64,000 nt of DNA from Salegentibacter_A chungangensis (GCF_042678405.1 NZ_JBHTLI010000003.1:1-64000); one strand, 5' to 3'. Shown: positions 8,311 to 16,644, counted from the stretch's first letter. The notes: generated by a model from the sequence alone, not told the origin. Program-made: numbers and translations.

Positions 8311-8411
8311 AATAAGTAGTTATGGGTGTTTTTTGTTAGCCTACAAATATAAGAAAGTTTAAAAGGAAGATTTTGCAAGAATCGACAATAATTTCTCAGA
8401 AATTTAAATTC

Positions 8412-9488
8412 TTATCTTTTAGCATTAAACAGAAGGTAAATGGCTAATATTCCGAAAGTTATATTTGGAAACCAAACTGCTATCAATGGAGAAAATGCCG
8501 ATTGCTCTGCCATAGTCCCAAAAACCTTGTCGAAGAAAATAAAGATAAAGGCGAGGGTGATCCCAAGGGCGAGATTCACTCCCATCCCCCCTCTTCTTTT
8601 CATTGAAGAAACAGCCACGGCTATAATGGTAAGGATAAATGCCGATACCGGAATACTCCATCTTTTATAGGCCACCACCATATATCGGTTAATATTCCCC
8701 GATCCCCGGCGTTTTTCGGTCTCTATAAATTCGTTAAGCTCTGAGTAGTTCAGCGTTTCGGCAATATAAGATTCAGGTGTTAGCTCATCAAACTCGAATG
8801 GAAGGATGGTATCGAGTTTTCTTTCCTTCAGAATAATATCTTCATCCTCCCCCACGATCCGCTTATCGACATTGGTCAAGGTGTAAGTGGTGTCTTCTTC
8901 ATTGAATTGCAACCTGGAAGCACTGATCTTGAATTCCAGCTCGTTCCCGTTAAAATGCTCAAGGGTAAAGTTCCTCGCAGACTTTGATTTGGGCTGAAAG
9001 TGACTGGCATAAATGAACTCATCGTCATTGATCTGCCGGTAAACATCACTGGTTTCCTGGGTTTGCTGCCCCTTCTTTAAATATTGGTATTTAAATTCGT
9101 TGAATCCTTTACTGGCCTTAGGCGCAAGGAACATACTAAGCACAAGCGCCCCCAGACAGACTATGGTCGCCCCAATAAGATAAGGCCTGAGAAACCTCCA
9201 AAAGGAGACCCCGCTACTTAAAAATGCAATGATCTCGGTATTATTAGCGAGTTTTGAAGTAAACCAAATTACCGAAAGGAACAGGAATAAGGGAAAAAGC
9301 AGGTTGGCAAAATAAATGGTAAAATCAAGGTAGTAATAGGCAACTTCAATAAAAGGGACCTCATTTTCGAGGATCTTATCGATCTTTTCCGCAAGATTCA
9401 CCGTGATCCCAATAGGAATGAACAGGAGTAACATCAACCCGAAGGTGCCCAGGTATCTCTTTAATATGTACCAGTCAAGTATCTTCAA
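8412..9488 (-). CDS. LptF/LptG-family permease of the lipopolysaccharide exporter
   Basis: The 358-residue protein has the LptF/G layout: a first transmembrane segment (MLLLFIPIGITV) near residue 20, two more before about residue 125 (including LFPLFLFLSVIWF and a segment around LIGATIVCLGALVLSMFLAP), a large beta-rich periplasmic domain (about 130-280), and three C-terminal membrane segments. In the Lpt complex it works with LptB and LptC to lift LPS from the inner membrane. It starts one base after the tgt stop on the same strand, so the two form an operon, as in other Bacteroidota. F and G cannot be told apart by eye. Confidence 0.88.
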   Translation of the reverse strand: MKILDWYILKRYLGTFGLMLLLFIPIGITVNLAEKIDKILENEVPFIEVAYYYLDFTIYFANLLFPLFLFLSVIWFTSKLANNTEIIAFLSSGVSFWRFLRPYLIGATIVCLGALVLSMFLAPKASKGFNEFKYQYLKKGQQTQETSDVYRQINDDEFIYASHFQPKSKSARNFTLEHFNGNELEFKISASRLQFNEEDTTYTLTNVDKRIVGEDEDIILKERKLDTILPFEFDELTPESYIAETLNYSELNEFIETEKRRGSGNINRYMVVAYKRWSIPVSAFILTIIAVAVSSMKRRGGMGVNLALGITLAFIFIFFDKVFGTMAEQSAFSPLIAVWFPNITFGILAIYLLFNAKR

Positions 9489-9489
9489 C

Positions 9490-10620
9490 CTATAACCTCT
9501 TATCCATTTGTTTAACCATCTTATTCTTCCAGGTGGTAAAATCGCCCTCTAAGATATGCTTTCTGGCCTCGCGAACCAACCACAGGTAAAACCCAAGATT
9601 ATGAACGGTAGCAATTTGTTTGCCAAGCATCTCATTTACCGTGAATAAATGACGAAGATAGGCCTTGGAATAATAGGTATCGACGTAAGTAATCCCCATT
9701 TCGTCTATAGGAGAGAAATCGTCGTGCCACTTTTTGTTCTTGATATTAATGGTCCCGTGGGCCGTAAAGAGCATCCCGTTCCTGGCATTCCTGGTAGGCA
9801 TTACGCAATCGAACATATCTATTCCCAGCGCGATATTTTCCAGGATATTAATAGGTGTTCCCACTCCCATCAGATATCTCGGCTTATCCTCCGGAAGGAT
9901 CTCGGTAACCACTTCGGTCATCGCATACATTTCTTCAGCAGGCTCTCCAACAGAAAGTCCGCCAATAGCATTTCCTTCGGCTCCAACCGAAGCAATATAT
10001 TCAGCCGACTGCCTTCTAAGATCTTTATAAGTGCTCCCCTGAACGATCGGGAACAAGGTCTGGTTGTACCCGTAATAAGGCTCCACCTTTTCCAGATGGT
10101 TAACACAACGGTCCAGCCAGCGGTGCGTCATATGCATAGACCGCTTGGCATATTTATAGTCACAGGGATAAGGCGTGCATTCATCAAAAGCCATAATAAT
10201 ATCGGCCCCGATGGCACGCTGAATTTCCATTACATTTTCAGGAGTAAAAGTATGGTAAGAACCGTCAATATGAGACTTGAACTTCACCCCTTCTTCCTTG
10301 ATCTTTCTTCTTTCGGAAAGTGAATATACCTGGTAGCCCCCGCTATCGGTAAGGATATTACGGTCCCAGTTCATAAACTTATGAAGGCCGCCCGCCTTTT
10401 TAAGAATCTCGGTCTGGGGTCTTAGATACAGGTGATAGGTATTTCCAAGGATGATATCGGGATTGATGTCTTCTTTCAGTTCCCTCTGGTGTACTCCTTT
10501 AACCGAGGCCACCGTACCAACGGGCATAAAGATGGGGGTTTCAATCTTTCCGTGATCTGTGGTAATAGTCCCGGCCCTGGCTTTGCTGCCCGGATCGGTC
10601 GTTAAATGTTCAAATTTCAT
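9490..10620 (-). CDS. tgt: queuine/preQ1 tRNA-ribosyltransferase lacking the zinc cysteines
   Basis: The 376-residue enzyme swaps guanine 34 for preQ1 in tRNAs with GUN anticodons, a step in queuosine synthesis. Catalytic motifs are intact: TDSGGYQVYSL with Asp92, GGLSVGEPAEEMY and FDCVMPTRNARNG with the nucleophilic Asp. The usual C-terminal zinc site CxCxxC...H is not complete. Where ECDCYTC normally stands the sequence reads DEMGITYVDTYYSKAYLRHL, and only the later His (TVHNLGFYLW) remains. I recall the same in other flavobacterial Tgt proteins. It precedes the Lpt permease gene by one base. Confidence 0.96.
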   Translation of the reverse strand: MKFEHLTTDPGSKARAGTITTDHGKIETPIFMPVGTVASVKGVHQRELKEDINPDIILGNTYHLYLRPQTEILKKAGGLHKFMNWDRNILTDSGGYQVYSLSERRKIKEEGVKFKSHIDGSYHTFTPENVMEIQRAIGADIIMAFDECTPYPCDYKYAKRSMHMTHRWLDRCVNHLEKVEPYYGYNQTLFPIVQGSTYKDLRRQSAEYIASVGAEGNAIGGLSVGEPAEEMYAMTEVVTEILPEDKPRYLMGVGTPINILENIALGIDMFDCVMPTRNARNGMLFTAHGTINIKNKKWHDDFSPIDEMGITYVDTYYSKAYLRHLFTVNEMLGKQIATVHNLGFYLWLVREARKHILEGDFTTWKNKMVKQMDKRL

Positions 10621-10639
10621 AGTTCTTTTTCAGTAGCTG

Positions 10640-10673
10640 CAAAGATACTTAACTAAATATCAAATTAAAGCAA
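10640..10673 (-). promoter_or_regulatory. tgt promoter
   Basis: On the minus strand TTG (10671-10673), a 23-base spacer and TATCTTTG followed by CAGC (-7 box 10640-10647) lie 20 bases before the tgt ATG. The spacing is at the long end of the consensus range. Confidence 0.5.
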
Positions 10674-10734
10674 CCTGAAAAGCCAAATTGTTAGCTTTTT
10701 CAGATAAATCGTTGATAACTGGCCTCTTCTGGCT

Positions 10735-10764
10735 TTGAGAAAGCTTTTTAAAAACCTATTTTTG
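10735..10764 (+). promoter_or_regulatory. transketolase promoter
   Basis: TTG (10735-10737), a 19-base spacer and TATTTTTG (10757-10764) match the Bacteroidota consensus. The ATG of the first transketolase gene follows 30 bases later. Confidence 0.65.
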
Positions 10765-10794
10765 CGGCGATTATAATAACAACACAATTAAGTA

Positions 10795-11640
10795 ATGCCA
10801 AACATTCAAGAATTAGAAAAATTTGCCACCCAGGTGCGCAGGGACATTTTAAGGCAGGTACATAAAGTGAATTCCGGTCACCCCGGGGGGTCTTTAGGTT
10901 GTACCGAGTTCTTTACAGCACTTTATAAAGAAGTGATGGACCACAATACAGATTTTGATATGGACGGAAAGAACGAAGATCTTTTCTTCCTTTCCAATGG
11001 TCATATCTCTCCTGTATTTTACAGTGTACTTGCGAGAAGCGGATATTTTCCTGTGGAGGAGCTGAACACCTTCAGACTTATAGATTCCAGACTACAGGGA
11101 CACCCTACCACTCACGAAGGTTTACCCGGAATAAGGATCGCTTCAGGTTCTTTAGGACAGGGAATGTCGGTTGCCATTGGTGCCGCCCTCTCCAAGAAAC
11201 TGAACAAGGATGAAAAACTTGTATTCTCCCTGCACGGAGACGGGGAACTTCAGGAAGGACAAAACTGGGAAGCAATTATGTATGCTGCCGCCAACAAGGT
11301 AGACAACCTGATCTCTACTGTAGATCTGAACGGACAGCAAATTGACGGAAGCACCGAAACCGTATTGCCTCTTGGTAATCTTAGAGCAAAATTCGAAGCT
11401 TTCGGATGGGATGTGATGGAGATCGCTGACGGAAATGACCTGAAGCAGGTTATTGACGGTCTTAACGAAGCCAAGACCCGCACGGGGAAAGGCCGCCCGG
11501 TTTGTGTACTTATGCACACCGTAATGGGACACGGGGTAGACTTTATGATGCATACCCACGCGTGGCACGGTAAAGCTCCTAACGATGAGCAACTGGAAAC
11601 AGGACTTTCTCAGAATCCGGAAACTTTAGGCGACTATTAA
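10795..11640 (+). CDS. transketolase, N-terminal (thiamine diphosphate-binding) subunit
   Basis: The 281-residue protein equals the first third of a full transketolase: HKVNSGHPGGSLG, the HGDGELQEGQNWEA cofactor-binding turn and MGHGVDFM. Together with the next gene it should transfer two-carbon units between sugar phosphates in the pentose phosphate pathway. It ends with its own TAA, and the partner begins 51 bases later, so this is a true two-subunit enzyme and not a frameshift. Split transketolases of this kind are known in archaea and several bacterial groups. Confidence 0.94.
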   Translation: MPNIQELEKFATQVRRDILRQVHKVNSGHPGGSLGCTEFFTALYKEVMDHNTDFDMDGKNEDLFFLSNGHISPVFYSVLARSGYFPVEELNTFRLIDSRLQGHPTTHEGLPGIRIASGSLGQGMSVAIGAALSKKLNKDEKLVFSLHGDGELQEGQNWEAIMYAAANKVDNLISTVDLNGQQIDGSTETVLPLGNLRAKFEAFGWDVMEIADGNDLKQVIDGLNEAKTRTGKGRPVCVLMHTVMGHGVDFMMHTHAWHGKAPNDEQLETGLSQNPETLGDY

Positions 11641-11691
11641 AAAGATTTCAGTGACCGGGTTTTGGCCCGCTCACCTACAAACAAGATTACA

Positions 11692-12645
11692 ATGAAAAAA
11701 TATACAGATACAGGAAAAAAAGATACGCGTTCAGGTTTTGGAGCCGGTTTGACCGAATTGGGCAAGAGCAATGAAAATGTAGTTGCGCTTTGTGCCGATC
11801 TTACCGGGTCTTTAAAAATGGACGAATTCAAAGCAAACCATCCGGAGCGGTTTTTCCAGGTGGGAATTGCAGAAGCGAATATGATGGGCATCGCAGCAGG
11901 GATGACCATTGGAGGCAAAATTCCTTTCACCGGAACATTCGCCAACTTTTCTACCGGAAGAGTTTACGACCAGATAAGACAAAGCATCGCCTATTCAGGT
12001 AAGAATGTAAAGATATGTGCTTCTCACGCCGGAGTTACCCTTGGCGAAGACGGAGCGACTCACCAGATCCTCGAAGATCTTGGATTGATGAAGATGTTAC
12101 CGGGAATGACCGTGATCAACCCTTGCGACTTCAACCAGACCAAGGCTGCCACTATCGCGATCGCCGAGCACGACGGGCCTGTTTACCTTAGATTCGGAAG
12201 ACCGAAAGTTGCCAATTTCACTCCTGAAGACCAGAAGTTCGAGATCGGGAAAGCGGTTCAGCTGCAGGAAGGAAGCGATGTGACCATTATCGCTACCGGA
12301 CATTTGGTCTGGGAAGCCCTTCAGGCTGCCGAGCAACTTGCAGAAAAAGGCATCAGTGCCGATGTACTGGACATCCACACCATTAAACCGCTTGACGAAG
12401 AAGCTATCCTGAATTCGGTTAAGAAAACAGGCTGCGTGGTAACTGCTGAAGAGCACAATTTCCTTGGAGGCCTTGGAGAAAGCGTTTCAAGAACCCTTGC
12501 CGTAAACCACCCGGCTCCCCAGGAATTCGTGGCTACCCAGGATGTTTTCGGTGAAAGCGGAACTCCGGCCCAATTGATGGAAAAATACGGTCTTAACGCC
12601 GATGCCATCATCAAGGCGACCGAGAAAGTCATCAAAAGAAAATAA
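11692..12645 (+). CDS. transketolase, C-terminal (pyrimidine-binding) subunit
   Basis: The 317-residue protein covers the middle and C-terminal transketolase domains: ALCADLTGSLKMDEF, FQVGIAEANMMGIAAG with the catalytic Glu that activates thiamine diphosphate, SHAGVTLGEDGATHQ, and the C-terminal domain with VVTAEEHNFLGGLGESV. The ATG at 11692 is preferred over 11662 because it begins MKKYTDTGKKDTRSGFG, as relatives do. It pairs with the upstream N-terminal subunit to form one enzyme. A terminator follows at 12676. Confidence 0.94.
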   Translation: MKKYTDTGKKDTRSGFGAGLTELGKSNENVVALCADLTGSLKMDEFKANHPERFFQVGIAEANMMGIAAGMTIGGKIPFTGTFANFSTGRVYDQIRQSIAYSGKNVKICASHAGVTLGEDGATHQILEDLGLMKMLPGMTVINPCDFNQTKAATIAIAEHDGPVYLRFGRPKVANFTPEDQKFEIGKAVQLQEGSDVTIIATGHLVWEALQAAEQLAEKGISADVLDIHTIKPLDEEAILNSVKKTGCVVTAEEHNFLGGLGESVSRTLAVNHPAPQEFVATQDVFGESGTPAQLMEKYGLNADAIIKATEKVIKRK

Positions 12646-12675
12646 AAACTTAACTTAATAAGAGTTAAAAATGAG

Positions 12676-12708
12676 GCCTTTCGGATGTTTTTCCGAAGGG
12701 CTTTTTTT
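12676..12708 (+). terminator. terminator after the transketolase genes
   Basis: GCCTTTCGGA (12676-12685) pairs with TCCGAAGGGC (12692-12701) with one G-T pair, followed by seven T. Confidence 0.88.
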
Positions 12709-12759
12709 ATCCGCAGAAATAAAGTAAGTACATTCACGTTATTAAAACCTAACTCAAAA

Positions 12760-13365
12760 ATGAATACTATGAAAAAACTGATGTTAATGGCCCTTTTAAT
12801 TACAGGTGCAACAATGACCGCCCAGAATGCGGAGTTTGGACTTAAGGGAGGACTTAACTACGGGGCTACCGGAGACTATGAAAACGTAAATGACGGAGCT
12901 GCAGATTTCCAGCGCTCATTCGAAGAAGGAGAAAACAAGACAGGATATCATTTAGGTGCATACGGTAAATTTGAGCTTCTTGGCATCTTTATTCAGCCTG
13001 AGCTGATGTATACAAGCTTAAAGACCGAATACACCAATTTCGAATATAAACTGAACAAAATCGATGCGCCTGTTCTTGTAGGTCTTAATGTATTAGGTCC
13101 GCTGAATATTAAGGCGGGACCATCATTCCAGTATGTGCTGAACAATGATATTGACAATGAGGACTACTCGGTGGGCGATGTTGCTGATGATATCACCGTT
13201 GGTTACCAGCTTGGAGCCGGAGTGGATCTTGGTCGACTTGGTTTTGACGTAAGATATGAAGGCGCTTTTAGCGAAAACACAGCTTTTGTAGACACCGCAT
13301 CAGAGCAGTTTACTTTAGATTCAAGACCATCACAATGGATCCTGAGCTTGTCTTACAAGCTATAA
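12760..13365 (+). CDS. outer-membrane beta-barrel (porin-family) protein
   Basis: The 201-residue protein begins with a signal peptide (MKKLMLMALLITGATMTAQ at residues 4-22) and continues as a small barrel. It shows alternating strands such as EFGLKGGLNYGATG, GYHLGAYGKFELLGIFIQPEL and GYQLGAGVDLGRLGFDVRYEG, and ends in an aromatic-rich last strand WILSLSYKL, typical for barrel assembly. It resembles the PorT/OmpX-like outer-membrane beta-barrel domain common in Bacteroidota; substrate and role are unknown. The start is the ATG at 12760 or 12769. It is flanked by terminators on both sides and so is probably transcribed alone. Confidence 0.85.
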   Translation: MNTMKKLMLMALLITGATMTAQNAEFGLKGGLNYGATGDYENVNDGAADFQRSFEEGENKTGYHLGAYGKFELLGIFIQPELMYTSLKTEYTNFEYKLNKIDAPVLVGLNVLGPLNIKAGPSFQYVLNNDIDNEDYSVGDVADDITVGYQLGAGVDLGRLGFDVRYEGAFSENTAFVDTASEQFTLDSRPSQWILSLSYKL

Positions 13366-13387
13366 CAGAAAGTTCATTAAAAATAAA

Positions 13388-13416
13388 AAGCCCCGGGAAT
13401 TCCGGGGCTTTTTTTA
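13388..13416. terminator. bidirectional terminator between convergent genes
   Basis: AAGCCCCGG (13388-13396) pairs with CCGGGGCTT (13402-13410), loop GAATT, with T-runs on the plus strand and a shorter A-run before it. It separates the barrel gene from the convergent FKBP lipoprotein gene. Confidence 0.88.
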
Positions 13417-13432
13417 TGCTTTTCGCTGTTCC

Positions 13433-14329
13433 TTACTGGAAGGTATCAGGATCCAGATAATCCGGAGTACCGTTTGAATTACTATCCGGGAATTCTACTG
13501 TTCCGTCTTCGTTAATGATGATCTCATCACGGGTTGGTGTACCATCTCCATCATCGTCACTATCAACGTAGTTTGGCCTGGTATCTTCATCGGTATCATC
13601 GTTCATCACTACGCCATCCCCGTCAAGATCTTCCAGATAAGAAGCAATCCCGTCATTATCGTGATCGGCTTCATTCACCCTGTAGAGGTTCACATTAAAA
13701 ATTAAGGGACTGTAAGAAGGTATAGCCTCCTGAGGGCTTGAAAAATATCCAAGTCCGGAAGGAATAATAATCGCTCCTACTCCAAAATCGTTATTCCAGG
13801 TTACTGTATTGTCAGAATTCACGGTATAACCCGAAGCACCTTTAAACTCTACAATTCCTTCAGAAAAACCAGAGATAAGACGCGTAAGGTCAAACCAGAC
13901 AGGTGAGGTTGAATTATCGAATGTAGAATTGTTCAATAATTCTCCCTGATAGCTCACAAGAGTGGAATCGGCAATTTTAGGACTTACTCCTTCACCCTCG
14001 CGCACTCTCAGGATATAAAGATTATATTCCACATCATCCCGGGTTACGGATTTCACCATCAGTTTATCAGAATCTATTACCGCTGTCTTATCGGCATTAT
14101 CATCCTTAATACTGTCGAATCTTACGGTATAATCGAAGTCTTCAGGTGGATTCTCAAACTCCTCATAGTTATAATAATGAGTTTCCAGGAACTCACGGAT
14201 AGCCTCGTCGTCGGCGATTGCCTGTTCAGCTCTGTCCCGTTCCTCAAACTGCGGAGTATCGTCATCTTCCTTACAGGAAAAAAGACTCAGACCGGTTAAT
14301 AGAAGAATATAAAATTTGTTCAATCTCAT
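13433..14329 (-). CDS. FKBP-type peptidyl-prolyl isomerase lipoprotein with Asp-rich calcium-type repeats
   Basis: The 298-residue protein has a lipoprotein signal with Cys19 (SLFSCKEDDD), so it is probably anchored in the outer membrane or periplasm. The middle part (about 115-225) looks like an FKBP domain (DSTLVSYQGELLNNSTFDNS, FKGASGYTV, GVGAIIIPSGLGYF), which would speed proline isomerisation in exported proteins. The C-terminal 80 residues carry aspartate repeats (DHDNDGIASYLEDLDGDG, DSDDDGDGTPTRDE, DSNSNGTPDYLDPD) like thrombospondin type 3 calcium loops. Active-site residues are not all conserved, so isomerase activity is uncertain. Confidence 0.83.
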   Translation of the reverse strand: MRLNKFYILLLTGLSLFSCKEDDDTPQFEERDRAEQAIADDEAIREFLETHYYNYEEFENPPEDFDYTVRFDSIKDDNADKTAVIDSDKLMVKSVTRDDVEYNLYILRVREGEGVSPKIADSTLVSYQGELLNNSTFDNSTSPVWFDLTRLISGFSEGIVEFKGASGYTVNSDNTVTWNNDFGVGAIIIPSGLGYFSSPQEAIPSYSPLIFNVNLYRVNEADHDNDGIASYLEDLDGDGVVMNDDTDEDTRPNYVDSDDDGDGTPTRDEIIINEDGTVEFPDSNSNGTPDYLDPDTFQ

Positions 14330-14408
14330 TGTATCTTATTTTTAGGGGCGCAAGATACAATATTCTTGTATTTTTGCTTAAGGATTAAACCAGTTTTAAA
14401 GACCAAAT

Positions 14409-14819
14409 ATGAGAGTTGATAAATTTTTATGGTGTGTTCGGTATTTTAAAACCAGGAGTATAGCTACCAACGCCTGTAAGCAGGGAAAAGTGAAACTTGA
14501 CGGCGATAGTATGAAACCTTCAAAAGAAGTTTTTCCGGGAGACAAACTTAAGGTAAGAAAGAACCAGATAGATTACGAGATCGAGGTCCTCGACCTTCCG
14601 CCAAGCCGGGTGGGCGCCAAACTGGTAAACCTGTATGTACACGATGTCACTCCCAAAGAGGCCTTTGAAAAACTGGAACTTTTAAAATATTCCAAAGATT
14701 ACTACAGAAAAAAAGGAGCCGGAAGGCCTACCAAAAAGGACAGGCGGGATATTGATGACTGGTTCGATAATGCAGGAACAGATCCCGGTATAAAAAAGGA
14801 AAAAAATGACGAATCTTAA
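14409..14819 (+). CDS. S4-domain RNA-binding protein (HslR-like)
   Basis: The 136-residue protein opens with an S4 domain (MRVDKFLWCVRYFKTRSIATNACKQG), then PGDKLKVRKNQI and a basic tail with KKGAGRPTKKDRRDIDDW. It matches the Hsp15/HslR group, which binds stalled 50S subunits carrying peptidyl-tRNA. It overlaps the downstream methyltransferase gene by 14 bases and so is translationally coupled to it. TATTTTTG at 14369-14376 may be its -7 box. Confidence 0.9.
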   Translation: MRVDKFLWCVRYFKTRSIATNACKQGKVKLDGDSMKPSKEVFPGDKLKVRKNQIDYEIEVLDLPPSRVGAKLVNLYVHDVTPKEAFEKLELLKYSKDYYRKKGAGRPTKKDRRDIDDWFDNAGTDPGIKKEKNDES

Positions 14820-15393
14820 CAAGGAATTCTGGTCACAACGTTACAAAAGCCAACAAACCGGCTGGGATATAGGCTATGCCTCTACGCCGTTGAAAGCTTA
14901 TATAGATCAGCTGGAAAACAAAGACCTGAAAATCCTTATCCCCGGCGCAGGAAATTCTTATGAAGCCGAATACCTGTTCCACAAAGGCTTTAAAAATATA
15001 TTTATTGCAGATATTGCCGAGGAACCGCTGAAAAACTTCAGGGAACGAGTTCCCGGGTTCCCCGAGGAACAAATGCTAAACACAGACTTTTTTGAAATCA
15101 AGGACGAATTCGACCTGATCCTGGAACAAACCTTCTTTTGTGCTTTACCCGTTGAAAAAAGACAGGCTTACGCAAAAAAAGTATTCGACCTACTAAAACC
15201 CGGAGCTAAAATTGCCGGAGTGCTGTTCAAATTTGAACTTACCGAAGATGGCCCGCCTTTTGGAGGCAGCAAAGAAGAATATTTGACGTATTTTAGTGAA
15301 GATTTTGAGATTAAGATCTTTGAAGACTGCTACAATTCTATCCCTCCAAGACAGGGAAATGAACTCTTCTTCAAATTCAGAAAACCGGAATAA
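14806..15393 (+). CDS. SAM-dependent methyltransferase, TPMT-like
   Basis: The 195-residue cytoplasmic protein resembles thiopurine S-methyltransferase-type enzymes: FWSQRYKSQQTGWDIGYAS at the N-terminus, the SAM-binding loop ILIPGAGNSYEAEYL (motif I), and LILEQTFFCALP. It probably methylates a small molecule or a sulfur/selenium compound; the substrate cannot be read from sequence. The start overlaps the S4-domain gene by 14 bases, and the stop shares one base with the next ATG, so these three genes form a tight operon. Confidence 0.87.
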   Translation: MTNLNKEFWSQRYKSQQTGWDIGYASTPLKAYIDQLENKDLKILIPGAGNSYEAEYLFHKGFKNIFIADIAEEPLKNFRERVPGFPEEQMLNTDFFEIKDEFDLILEQTFFCALPVEKRQAYAKKVFDLLKPGAKIAGVLFKFELTEDGPPFGGSKEEYLTYFSEDFEIKIFEDCYNSIPPRQGNELFFKFRKPE

Positions 15394-15893
15394 TGAAAGA
15401 AAATATATTGATTCTCGACACCGAGCAGATAAAGCATAAAGTAAAGCGAATTGCTTACCAGATCTACGAAAGCAATATCAACGAAAATGAGATCATCCTG
15501 GCAGGAATTGCCGATAACGGATACAGGTTTGCCAAGCTCCTTAAAAAAGAGCTCGAATCCATCTCGCCTCTCAGGATAGAACTATGCCAAGTAAAGATCA
15601 ACAAAAAAGAACCGCTTAACCCTATAAGCACTTCTCTGGAGAAAAATACCTATAAGGATAAGTCGGTAGTTCTTGTTGACGATGTGCTAAACTCGGGCAC
15701 CACTCTTATCTATGGGGTGCGTCACTTTCTGGAAGTTCCCCTGAAACAGTTTCAAACGGCAGTACTCGTAGACAGAAGTCATAAAAAATATCCTGTAAAG
15801 GCTGATTTTAAAGGAATCTCACTTTCTACCTCGTTAAATGAAACTGTAAAAGTAAGTCTTAGAGAGAATGAAGAAAAGGCAGAACTAGTCTAG
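15393..15893 (+). CDS. phosphoribosyltransferase-family protein
   Basis: The 166-residue protein has the type I PRTase fold with the PRPP-binding motif SVVLVDDVLNSGTTLIYG and an N-terminal region resembling PyrR/hypoxanthine PRTases (IAYQIYESN, GIADNGYRFA). It could be a uracil or hypoxanthine phosphoribosyltransferase or a regulatory PyrR relative; no pyrimidine operon lies alongside to support PyrR. Its ATG overlaps the methyltransferase stop by one base. Its last 9 bases overlap the 3' end of the convergent shikimate kinase gene. Confidence 0.85.
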   Translation: MKENILILDTEQIKHKVKRIAYQIYESNINENEIILAGIADNGYRFAKLLKKELESISPLRIELCQVKINKKEPLNPISTSLEKNTYKDKSVVLVDDVLNSGTTLIYGVRHFLEVPLKQFQTAVLVDRSHKKYPVKADFKGISLSTSLNETVKVSLRENEEKAELV

Positions 15894-16406
15894 TTTCTTC
15901 AGAATCCTGCCTACAATTTCTTCGGGGTCAAGATTGTTCACATCTATGATGTAATCTGACTGGTTATAGTAAAAAGCCCTTTCAAAAAGGTGTTTCCTGA
16001 TAAATTCTTCAAGCTGCTCTTTGGTCTCGAGATGACTGATTACCGGCCTGTGCACTTTTTCGTACGCAAGTCTTGCCGTTAAGGTTTCCACCGAAGCTTT
16101 AAGGTATATGGTAGTGGTATCTTCTGAATCCTTAATAGCGTCAAAATTATTTCCGTAACAAGGTGTTCCGCCTCCCAGAGACACCACCATATCTGAAGGA
16201 TCATTTAGTATATCCTGCAGGATCCTGCTTTCAAGTTTCCTGAAGTACAACTCTCCTTTCTCCTCGAATATTCCATTAACATCCTCTCCTTCAATGATTT
16301 CTATCTGGTTGTCAAGATCTACATAATTGATATTCAGCGCTTCGGCAAGTTGCTTTCCAATTACCGATTTTCCCGAACCCATATATCCTGCAATAAAAAT
16401 TTTCAT
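15885..16406 (-). CDS. aroK: shikimate kinase
   Basis: The 173-residue enzyme phosphorylates shikimate in the aromatic amino acid pathway. It has Walker A GYMGSGKSVIG, the shikimate-binding DLDNQIE and SLGGGTPCY segments, and the lid region RLAYEKVHRPVI. The frame extends 12 codons upstream, but the ATG at 16406 gives the canonical MKIFIAGYMGSGKS start. It is convergent with the phosphoribosyltransferase gene, with a 9-base overlap at the 3' ends and no terminator between them. Confidence 0.94.
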   Translation of the reverse strand: MKIFIAGYMGSGKSVIGKQLAEALNINYVDLDNQIEIIEGEDVNGIFEEKGELYFRKLESRILQDILNDPSDMVVSLGGGTPCYGNNFDAIKDSEDTTTIYLKASVETLTARLAYEKVHRPVISHLETKEQLEEFIRKHLFERAFYYNQSDYIIDVNNLDPEEIVGRILKKLD

Positions 16407-16466
16407 ATATAAAACGCTTATTTTTAGGTGAATTAAAAACAATTACAAATTTATGTCAATTTAGGC

Positions 16467-16496
16467 TTGAAAAATAAATTAATGATATTATATTTG
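16467..16496 (+). promoter_or_regulatory. tRNA operon promoter
   Basis: TTG (16467-16469), a 19-base spacer and TATATTTG (16489-16496), then CACCCGC. The -7 box and the following bases match the presumed rRNA promoter P1 at 71-78. The first tRNA begins 36 bases downstream. Confidence 0.75.
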
Positions 16497-16532
16497 CACC
16501 CGCATTCGCAGAAACGTTGAGTGCTTTTGAAA

Positions 16533-16605
16533 GATCTGGTAGCTCAGTTGGTAGAGCATCTCCCTTTTAAGGAGAGGGTCCTGGGTTCGAGCCCCAGCCA
16601 GATCA
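16533..16605 (+). tRNA. tRNA-Lys (anticodon TTT), copy 1
   Basis: The 73-base cloverleaf has acceptor stem GATCTGG/CCAGATC, D-arm GCTC..GAGC, anticodon stem TCTCC/GGAGA with loop CTTTTAA (anticodon at 16566-16568), and T-arm CTGGG/CCCAG with TTCGAGC. The discriminator base is A; the 3' CCA is not encoded. Confidence 0.97.
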
Positions 16606-16644
16606 CAACTTTTTTAAGTTCTTTAAATACATTCTTCAAAAACC

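Noticed and set aside
9649..10323. A 224-residue open frame opposite tgt
   Set aside because: It lies wholly inside the tgt coding region on the other strand and matches no family I recognise.
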